Source of the DNA: Codonopsis lanceolata
Lineage: Eukaryota > Streptophyta > Magnoliopsida > Asterales > Campanulaceae
Direction of reading: 5' to 3'
DNA: 64,000 bases
Assembly (NCBI GenBank): GCA_013146195.2
Contig: CM028377.1
Location: 64,997,124-65,061,123 of the forward strand
Both the position numbers and the translations under genes were made by a program. The first letter of the stretch is position 1. Every line of letters starts with the position of its first letter. Positions 56,336-64,000 of this stretch are shown piece by piece. The notes under the pieces were generated by a model that searched no databases, had not been told where the DNA came from, and worked only from the letters and a program-made list of their open reading frames with translations.

Positions 56336-56352
56336 ATAGCCCCTACTCCTTG
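56336..56352 (-). promoter_or_regulatory. Tat polypurine tract
   Basis: AAGGAGTAGGGGCTAT on the minus strand next to the LTR start. Confidence 0.65.
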
Positions 56353-56619
56353 TTTCACCGAGTATTCATGCTCGTGACGAGGAGGAGCTCAAGAAATTCA
56401 AAAGACACTTTTCTGGGATCATTAAATCTTACATTCCAAATAATTTTGGAGCCAAAATCTAAATGCGCGGTTGCCCATAAACTCATTAGGAATCTGTGCC
56501 AAAGAGAAATTGGGCCGCCAGTCGTCTGCCTACGAAAAGACAGGCTCGTTTTTCCACAGCGCATTAAATGTTACGCGCTTCGCCGATTCTTGAACCTTAA
56601 TGATGAAAAATTTATTAGC

Positions 56620-57070
56620 CGGCGGTTTCCTTTAAAAGGCAAGAAACCCCTTCCATTCCGAACTTTCTCACTCCCAAATTCTCACAACTTTGCAAACAGA
56701 AATCTAGCCTCCCATCTGCAATCACGACAGGTTCTTGGGCTCAAATCAAATCTTCATCTGCTCCAACAACTTCGAACATTCTTACACAGGTATTCCTCTT
56801 TCATTTTTGCTGTTTGTTTTGTTTTCATTTGTATCTTCATCTGTGTCTGAGCATCTGGTTTAACTGTCGAATTCAAAATCTTCAATGCCCTTGACGCTTT
56901 CACCCCAAACATCTTCCATCACCAACACTACCTCTAATCAGAAATCGAGGAAACGTTAACCAGTGCCCCGTTCATTGGTTTATGGATAAACCCTAGCTTG
57001 CCACGGGTTTTCAATTATTTTCCTTTTTCCCCCAAGCAGGGTTTAACCCGTGTTCCTCGATTACTGTAGG
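56620..57070 (+). promoter_or_regulatory. Probable promoter and leader intron of the Tat antisense ORF
   Basis: TATA-like TTTAAAAGG near 56630, then a leader with a donor-like ACAG|GTATTC (about 56789) and an acceptor TACTGTAG|G at 57069, immediately before ATG 57071. The second Tat element has an equivalent ACAAGTAAGTG donor (about 33450) and CTTGTAGG acceptor (33224) on its minus strand. Inferred from sequence only. Confidence 0.45.
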
Positions 57071-59758
57071 ATGTCTTCTGACGGTAGAACACCTTCCGAG
57101 ATCGAAGGTCGAGCATACGACCATGGAGCTCCTCAAGAACACGAAGAAGCTTCAGCCTCCTCTTCTAGCTCGGAGGCGACTGAGCGGGATGTAGCCCCAC
57201 TCATTCGACGAAGGTCTTCCCGAACACTCCCTCATAATATCGAGCAGGTTACCACAAACTCCCCAAATTCTAACAGACCAACCAACCTTGATCAAGGAAA
57301 ACAAATTGCCTCAACCAGCACACCTTTTATTTCCTGGGACGACTTAAATAGCGAGGATGAGGTATCCACCTGGTTTTATTCCTTAGGTATGGACCCAAAG
57401 AATTATCGAGTTAGGGCCTTCGACCTGGACATTGATGAAACTGGTCACAATTTTCAAGGAGACCGTATGGTTTTCTATTTCGATTTCTTCTTGGTCGGTC
57501 TCCGTTTACCTTTAGACCCCTTTTTTGCTGAATTCCTCATAGTGAACAATGCCCTTCCTTGTAACCTAACCTTAACCACAGTTAGGTTTTTAATTTCTTA
57601 TATCGTGGCCTGTAGACTTCTCAGTTTTGAGCCAAGTATGGAACTTTTCAGAAAATTCTTTCTTTTTTCCATTGATAAGAAAACCGGGCGCATCTCTGGT
57701 CGCTCGAACCCAAATTATTTTAAACTTCTTTCAGAAAACCCAAACAAGGTGGATGCTTGGGACTCAAAACCCTTACTAGTAGAATCTCGCGTAGGCTGGC
57801 CTTTTGCTCCCTATCTCAACAACCTAGCCATTGCCAAATATGACAAGCAAGCCTTCCGAACAGGAGAACCACGGCTCGCTAGAGCTTTCAGAGAGCTCCT
57901 CGGGGTAAAGGACGGAAAACAGGGACAAGACTGGGTCTTAGATTGGACTACCTTAACCTCCGACCTCCCCTCATTACGCCGAGCTGCAATTTTGAGCCCA
58001 GGCAGCGAACCACAAACCATCCTTGATCCCGAGGTACCCCATCCCTTTTGGGGAAACTGTCACGGTGGAAACTTTCCAAGTGAATGTCCGAGATGCCTTC
58101 AACTCGGAAGAAACTGCACCCCTGCTTTCTCCCTATCCGGTTTGCATAACTTTCTCCTTTGTCTTACTGTCACTGATCCCTGCTTTATCTTTTAACGAAG
58201 TTATTTATTTCACAGACATGAGGCAAATGGAGGATTCGAACCGCTTTTTACAAGCCATGCGAAGAGGATCTGTAAGCAGGAATACCCAAATGGCTGGACA
58301 ACCACAAGCTCGACTCCCAACAGTCCCAGCCACCAACACTGGGCGAGGAAATAACCGGGTTAACCAGCCAAGCCAAGCAGCAGCTGCTTCTCACACACCA
58401 ACAGCCCCTGTCAACCAATCCCCTGTACTACCTCAACCTCGGCAACAACAACCACAACAACAACAACAACCACAGCAACAACAACAACCACAGCAGCAAC
58501 AACCTCAACAGCAACAGAAAAGGCCTCTTCCACCTTCCCCCCTGAAAGAAGGACTCGATCGAGGACTGATCAAAGTGATCCTGAAGCCTCTAGTTCTCGA
58601 GCTCCCATAGAGAAAACTTCGATATCTTGGGAAAGTCGCGAGCTAGCGACCAAACTTATTGCTGAAATTGGGGCTGTTCCCGATCTAGCAAACATAAACA
58701 CCAACAAAAGAGGTGGTCATGCTGCTAGCATCGGGTTGGGTATGGTAAAAAGACTTAGGCATACCGGCATCAGGCGAAGAAGCACCGAACTCGCAAGCGC
58801 TGTCCTGGTCGGGGAAATCGGGATGTGCATGACCGAGGTAACCCATTTCACCCCTTACTACCAATTGAGCCTTTCTCTTTCACTTCTAACTTGGTTTGTT
58901 TTTCATTTCCAGATGGCCACCAAGACTGAACTTCTTTTTGATCGCCTTATCGACAATGTCAAAACTTCCAGCTCGCTTAGCGCGGAGAAAAGTGCCTTGG
59001 AGGAACAAGTCAACTCGCTACGTGCCGAGTTGAAAGAAAATGAAGAGAGCTTGACTTCCAAAGTCACCGAAATCTCCAAACTGGAAGAAGAGAAGAGGAT
59101 CCTTGACGCCCACCTCACCTTCTCAAAGAAATCCGAAGAGTCTGCTCTCAACAATATTACCCAGGTGAGGAAAGATCTGCGAGAAGCAACCAATGAGCTG
59201 GAAAAGGTGAAGAAGGATGCCACGGCCAGGGAGAACAAATTGAAGACTGAGTTGGTACAAGCCCGCGTCCAAAAAGAGAATCTCATCACCGAATATAAGA
59301 ACTCTGAAGACTTTGCCGCTGCCGTCGAGGAAGAAGCGTATCCTTTTTTCTTGCAAGGGGTCAACCACATTCTGCGACAACTGGCTTGCAGTGGGCTCGA
59401 GATTCGGCCCGAACAGCTTGCTACCTGGGGTACCAATACGCCCTTTTGTGCTGAAGCTCGCCCGGGACATGCATTAGTCCCATACTCTGTTGACGAACTC
59501 ACCTCCTTGGCCGAGCTAGACGCCGAGAAAGGGTTAGATACTTGGACCCCTCCCCCCACTGCAGAAGTTACTGTCAGTGAACTGATGGCACGAATATGGT
59601 CAGGCAGAAACCCCGGTAACCAGAATTCACCTCTCCCATCCCCTGGAAACAACAATGAAGCAGCCAATCTTAATGCCGAGAATGAAGACCCGACCAACCA
59701 AGCTAACACCAATCCTACTCCGGCCCTTGCTGATCCAATCTTACTTGATGAATCTTAA
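57071..59758 (+). CDS. Tat antisense ORF (plant transposon-type protein), spliced
   Basis: Opposite to gag-pol. Starts at ATG 57071 (MSSDGRTPSEIEGRAYDHG). Exon 1 has the conserved block MVFYFDFFLVGLRLPLDPFF, ESRVGWPFAPYLN and HPFWGNCHGGNFPSECPRC (a Cys-His-rich end). A likely intron lies near 58140-58215 (acceptor TTTCACAG). The next part is Gln-rich (58440-58520) and carries one frame change near 58550. A second intron (GAG|GTAACC to TTTCCAG, 58838-58912) leads into a coiled coil (MATKTELLFDRLIDNVKTSS onward), a conserved FFLQGVNHILRQLACSGLEI segment and an acidic tail. The order is conserved with 33223-30368. Role unknown. Confidence 0.72.
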
Positions 59759-59975
59759 ACGCTTTCAAAGCCTGCGTGCTCCTGGCCCCAAAACAATAAC
59801 ATTTCTCTTTATCGTCTGTAATATTTTTTACTTCATTTGCCTTTATTAACTGAATAGTTTTCTCGATGCATGCTTTTAAATTTGAAGAACTGCTTTTGCA
59901 CATCTAATTCGTTCCCGAGTAAAGATATTTCTTATTCGAGCAAAGAGGAAAATGAACTCCATTTACGAACATAAA
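59759..59975. other. Short spacer after the antisense ORF
   Basis: AT-rich; contains TTTAAATTTG and an AATATTTTTTAC tract that could serve as the antisense polyadenylation region. No gene. Confidence 0.4.
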
Positions 59976-60312
59976 ACACTTTATATTCGTAAATGGAGAA
60001 TGATCGAGCTCAATAAAAATACCACCCCTCAAACCAACTCTCACAGCGAGCATAAAGCCCTTTATGCTCGGAGAAGAGAGATTATTGAGGAAAAACATCA
60101 CCTCCTCAAACCAACTTTCCCTTCGAGCACAAAGCCCTTTATGCTCGAAGAAGGAAAACTATCGAGGAAAAACACCACCCTCGGACCAACTTTCCCCGGG
60201 CATAAAGCCCTTTATGCTCGAAGAAAACTATCGAGGAAACACCACCCTCGGACCAACTTTCACGCCCGAGCATAAAGCCCTTTATGCTCGAAGAAGGAAG
60301 TCTGAGGAAAAA
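59976..60312. repeat. Tandem repeats with GAGCATAAAG palindromes
   Basis: Five to six degenerate units of 60-75 bp, each with an inverted repeat of the type GAGCATAAAGCCCTTTATGCTC followed by GAAGAAGG...GAGGAAAAACA.CACC and CCAACTTTC. The first unit is the most divergent (ACGAACATAAAACACTTTATATTCGT). They lie between the converging ends of integrase and the antisense ORF. Frames running through them are repeat artefacts. Confidence 0.85.
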
Positions 60313-60413
60313 TTCAACTCAAGCAATCAAAAACTTAGAAGGCCCAATTAAGCTTTACTATGATTATTTTTCATCGAATGGAAAAACACATAGGCACATA
60401 CTACTAATACCGA

Positions 60414-61277
60414 TCACCAGTAATATTTCTTTAAATGATCTGCGTGCCACGGATGTTTTAGCTCGTCACCATCCTCTGTTCGTAACATATAAGTGCCTTC
60501 CTTGATAACCCTTGAAATCACGAAAAGGCCCTTCCCAATTTGGTGACAACTTTCCCCACTCAGCTCGATGGCCCGTTGCCTCAATCTTACGGAGGACCCA
60601 ATCCCCCACACGTGGCAAGCGATCGACCACGAACCCTTTTATCGTGGTGAGCCTTTGCTTCGTTGCTTATAATTTGCCATTCTCATTTTGGCTTCAGCCG
60701 CTTTTCTCTAATAAATCCAAATCCCTTGTTCGGTGTGTTATTGGACTCAACATTGTAGTTTAAAACCTATGGTAGGCAAGTACATTTCGGGCATAACCAT
60801 AATCGAACCCGTAAGCTAAAGAAAAGGCCGTTTCACTGTTGGACCCCTTCTTGTTGTTCTAGCCAGCAAGGTTGAAGGCGGCTCGTCTACCCATCTTCTG
60901 CTTTTTCTTCTAGATTCCTCTTCAAGACATGCAAGATTTGTTTATTTGCGACCTCGGCTTGCCCATTGCCACAATGGATCACGCCAAGACGATTGCCAAT
61001 GCTTCACCCTCATCTGCTTGCACGCCTTGGTAAACTTTTGAAAACGAGTTCCATGATCGAACACAATTGCTCGCGGAACTCCAAACCTACACCATATATG
61101 CTCGTGAACAAAGTCGATAACATTTACCTCACTTATAGTGGCCAAGGGTTTCGCTTCCACCCATTAGTAAAATAATCGGCAGCTACCACTGCATACTTGA
61201 ATTTCGGCGAGCTACGGAAAAGGACCAATCAAGTCTATTCCCCCACATATCAAAGGGCCACGAGGCTATAAGGCGTT
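60414..61277 (-). pseudogene. Tat integrase (5' end in gap)
   Basis: From the gap: VVAADYFT (first catalytic Asp, near 61175), a frame change, EAKPLATISEVNVIDFVHEH at 61155, RAIVFDHGTRF (second Asp) near 61060, then a damaged core, and the C-terminal chromodomain-less module FVISRVIKEGTYMLRTEDGD...HPWHADHLKKYYW ending at 60414. Several frame changes between 60940 and 60620. Confidence 0.75.
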
Positions 61278-61377
61278 NNNNNNNNNNNNNNNNNNNNNNN
61301 NNNNNNNNNNNNNNNNNNNNNNNNNNNNNNNNNNNNNNNNNNNNNNNNNNNNNNNNNNNNNNNNNNNNNNNNNNNNN
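61278..61377. other. Assembly gap, 100 N
   Basis: Exactly 100 N. Left is Tat integrase whose upstream part is missing; right is unrelated AT-rich DNA without Tat sequence. Confidence 0.98.
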
Positions 61378-62068
61378 AATTTAGAATGAACTAACAAGCT
61401 CATAAGCCTGCTTGATGATCTGTTTTATTGGTGGGGAGTTTAAGCGATGAAACTAGCTCTTGAGGAGTAATAGGTCGGTTATGAGAGTGTATTATATACG
61501 GTATGCCTAGCTCAACTGCACAACCAAGGGACATGGAACTCACAAAGCTAAAGATATGGCTATAGATATGACATTGAGCTTGAAATTGCTCAATTGCTCC
61601 CGCCTTTGATTGGGATCCATCTCTTTAATCCTTTGCAGCTACTTGTCTAATTCTCCTTCTTTGGTTCTTTACAACTTAGTCGTTCATTTATACAACATTT
61701 ACTATGTCGCCCGCTCCCTCGATGCACGTAATGTACATTATTACAAAAAATAAAAGGTTTTTAGTGGAATGCGATGTATGAAAAATAAAAATATAAGGCG
61801 TATTTATTCAAATTTTATTTGAACATTCTGATAAATTCAATGTTAGGGGTTAAAACCAAATTTTGAAATCTATGTAAGAGTATTAAGTTCTCTAGTAAAA
61901 TATGAAGGTACCAAAATTTGGTTAAGTAGTACCAAGTTTAGCTGTTTCCCAACAATTGCATGTCTTGGCGGTGGCTTGATTTCTTTCACTTTTGTTAAGT
62001 TTGGTGGTCCACATGGGCTTGTCTCATGTCAGTGTGTGTTTTTTTCATAATTTTCTGATTCAAACATT
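61378..62068. other. Non-coding DNA at the start of the right contig
   Basis: No convincing gene or element. It does not continue either the Tat integrase or the tandem array. Confidence 0.5.
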
Positions 62069-62070
62069 TA

Positions 62071-62324
62071 CTCCCTCCGTCCTTAAATAATCGTCATGGA
62101 TTGATCACGGCGCGAGTTTAAGAAAAAATAATTGACTTGATTATTTATATTGGTTTAATGTAGTTTCCTTTAATGTCCATTGTATGTGGCCCATAATTAA
62201 AGTAGAGTGAAAAAGTAAGGTAAAGTGGTAAAATTGATGTTCTAAAAAGTAAGTTTCAAAATTGACAATTATTTTGGGACGGACGAAAAAAAGAAAAGGA
62301 TGCGATAATTTAGGGAGACGGGAG
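62071..62324. mobile_element. Stowaway-like MITE
   Basis: 254 bp. Left end CTCCCTCCGTCC, right end GGGAGACGGGAG, flanked by TA (62069-62070 and 62325-62326), the Tc1/mariner Stowaway signature. Internal GGGACGGACGAAAAAAAG near the right end. No coding sequence. Confidence 0.85.
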
Positions 62325-62696
62325 TACTATTTTCAATGTGGTCATAAAAGTTTATGATACAAACATTAAATAATCAAGCAACTGTTCAAAACAAAAAATA
62401 AATAAATGTGAGGCTATAAATTTAATACCTATGGTTGGAGATATTGTTATATATGTATCAAATTTTGGTTTTTATACCTTTGGTTTTATACATGGTTGGA
62501 GATATAACTTTGATACCTCATGAATAGTGATCAACTAGTTTTACACCCGTCGTGCTTAAAGCATCGAATATATATATATTTTTTAATTAAACTTATCACT
62601 CAATAGAAATAAAGAGACAGATTAAAATTAAAAGAGTAAATTAAAGAAAAGTATTGATTAAGGCAACTACTAAAATAAAAATTTATCATTGTATCA

Positions 62697-62880
62697 ATAA
62701 TATTATAGATTCAACTGAATCATCTTTACACGACGTCTTTTGTTTCATTATCAACATTTTTGTTAGCTTTCAATCTTCATCATTTATCAATTTCTTTAAT
62801 CCAGAATTGTTGGTTACCTTAAAAACTGCGAAATACAGCTGTCTCCGTCTGAATACCAACTTCTTCAAGAAGAGTTATAC
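62697..62880 (-). pseudogene. Helitron/PIF1-type helicase C-terminus remnant
   Basis: Minus-strand reading LVFRRRQLYFAVFKVTNN followed by SGLKKLINDED matches the usual end of plant Helitron helicases, where QLYVALSRVT...GLKILI is conserved. A TGA follows NDED, after which KLTKML is still readable. Only about 40 residues are recognisable; the rest of the helicase and the Helitron ends were not found. Confidence 0.55.
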
Positions 62881-63480
62881 ATGCGACATTGATTGATCTT
62901 GACTTTTGTTATTTGTCATTGTATACGATACTATCAATGAAAATTGTATTCCTTGAATTTTGAAAGAAGAACTCATATCTCATGGATACAATGACATTAT
63001 TGGAATAAATAATTTGTCTCCAACATTGCTTTCATTTAAAATTTTATTGATTAAATTAAGATAAAAGAGACTTTAGAGGTTGGAAATTGTTTAAAGTGGA
63101 CCAACCCGATTATCACCCATAATATTATCGTTGATTAAAGTAATTAAAAATCTACCAAAGTGGGCCTGAATTTTTCGTTAGATTAAATACTTTTTAATAA
63201 AACATGGCCTAAAAGTCTCAATAAACTCAAGTTGCGTTGCTTAAAATGAGCGATGCTCAAATTTGGGACGTGGCTTTGTCCGCGCGCTTTTCCTTCATTA
63301 AGGGTATTTTCGTCATTTTCTCTCCAAAAGTGTACTTTAACTGTTTAAAACAAATATAGTGAATTTTTTCGGTTATATTTTCTCCACAGGGGACCGATCC
63401 GATTATCAATTTATCATCCTTAAAACAATCTCTAATTAAAACAAGTATTATTTTTGAACATTTTCGTGTTTTACGAAATA
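62881..63480. other. Non-coding AT-rich DNA
   Basis: No gene seen. It contains a GGGTATTTTCGTCATTTTC segment near 63300. Confidence 0.4.
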
Positions 63481-63600
63481 TCCGTAAAAAAAATCGGTAT
63501 CTTTTCAAAAGATTTACCGAAGAACTGAAAATGAATTATTTTTATTTTTCCGAAAATCAATTTTTTAGAAATCGTTCTTCGTGAAATAAACGGAATCGGA
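63480..63600. mobile_element. Degenerate PIF/Harbinger-like terminus
   Basis: TTCCGAAAATCA...CGTTCTTCGTGAAATAAACGGAATCGG resembles the right end of the elements at 15488-17368 (GTGAAACAAACGGAACC) with several substitutions. The left end is not located. Confidence 0.35.
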
Positions 63601-63960
63601 CTTTCCCAACAAAAAAAAAAACTCTAAAGGAGGGAAGAGATATCGACTTTCCCAACAAAAAAAAAATATTAAAAACCTCAAAAGGATGATAGAAGGACTT
63701 TCCCAACCAAAAAAATACATCAAAAGGAGGGAAGATATCAAATTTCCCAACGAAAATATTTTTAAAAAAAAAACTCAAAAGGGGGGAGAGAGATCGAATT
63801 TCCCAACAAAAAATGTGTTTAAAAAAAAAAAAACACCTCAAAAGGAGGGAAGAGATTGACTTTCCCAACAGGGAAAAAAAACCTCAAAGAGAGATTGAAT
63901 ATACAAACAAAAATATTTGAAAAGAAAACCTCGAAAGTAGGGAAGAGAACCAACAAACAA
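63597..63960. repeat. Minisatellite with CTTTCCCAACAAAAAA units
   Basis: Six or seven degenerate units of 45-65 bp, each with (G)ACTTTCCCAAC, an A-run of variable length, CCTCAAAAGGAGGGAAGAGAT. Unit length varies through the A-run. Frames across it on the minus strand (Phe-rich) are artefacts. Confidence 0.8.
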
Positions 63961-64000
63961 AAAACCTAGAGGAAGACAGCTGTATGGAGTAGGTGTGGAA

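Larger units (their letters stand above)
55718..61277 (-). mobile_element. Tat-lineage retrotransposon, 3' half (cut by gap)
   Basis: Minus strand: integrase (from 61277), spacer with palindromic tandem repeats, antisense ORF (plus strand), polypurine tract, 3' LTR. The outer flank of the LTR is GCTTC on plus (55713-55717), i.e. GAAGC. It complements the 5' half at 412-5598: together they hold all Tat parts once, apart from what lies in the gap. Confidence 0.88.

Noticed and set aside
56236..56850. 204-codon plus-strand frame
   Set aside because: It begins inside the reversed Tat LTR and runs into the leader of the antisense ORF; no domain is seen and the LTR part is repeated at the other window end.
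59976..60312. CRISPR-like array of palindromic repeats
   Set aside because: Spacers are as similar to each other as the repeats, the units diverge gradually, and this is a plant retrotransposon 3' region. It is an ordinary tandem repeat.
62654..62896. 80-codon plus-strand frame in the right contig
   Set aside because: The minus strand at the same place reads as a helicase remnant; the plus frame has no recognisable feature.

Overview
This is plant nuclear DNA, most likely from a eudicot. It is dominated by nested LTR retrotransposons (Tat, Athila and Copia lineages), non-autonomous DNA transposons (PIF/Harbinger-, hAT-, Mutator- and Stowaway-like) and one intron-containing host gene. Nothing bacterial or viral is present. 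Two runs of exactly 100 N (5599-5698 and 61278-61377) split it into a left contig (1-5598), a middle contig (5699-61277) and a right contig (61378-64000).

Layout, left to right. 1-411: 3' end of a Ty1/copia gag. 412-5598: 5' half of a Tat-type Ty3/gypsy element, cut off by the first gap. 5699-13578: tandem LTR-internal-LTR array of an unrecognised non-autonomous family, period about 1.67 kb. 13583-17371: small elements, namely a MITE, a long-inverted-repeat element carrying a 539 bp TRIM, and two abutting PIF/Harbinger-like elements. 17372-23550: the only genic island, with a gene for a polygalacturonase-1 beta-like BURP protein (21089-23390). 23552-24491: an AAT-rich MITE. 24538-36688: a second, internally deleted Tat element with a 2.1 kb solo LTR in its 3' LTR. 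36737-51030: a small hAT-like element blown open by a 12.9 kb Athila element (37106-49981, TSD GTTCA) and holding a second hAT-like element. 51540-55712: copia pol and 3' LTR on the minus strand. 55718-61277: 3' half of a Tat element on the minus strand with an antisense extra ORF. 61378-64000: AT-rich DNA with a Stowaway MITE, a Helitron-helicase remnant and a minisatellite.

The main structural conclusion is that the copia and Tat halves at the two ends of the window belong together. The Tat LTRs at 412-1033 and 55718-56335 are near-identical and each is bordered by the 5 bp target duplication GAAGC. The copia gag stops at one copy of that duplication and the copia pol resumes at the other. 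The orientations agree only if the middle contig is reversed, so the scaffold probably carries an inverted contig.

Other points: an 18-7-18 bp double palindrome shared by the U3 regions of two otherwise unrelated LTR families; an ABAB higher-order pattern in the tandem array; and differences between repeat copies concentrated at CAG/CTG, which suggests CHG-methylation-linked base-calling error. Most element ORFs carry frameshifts, some perhaps from that cause. The BURP gene is intact.
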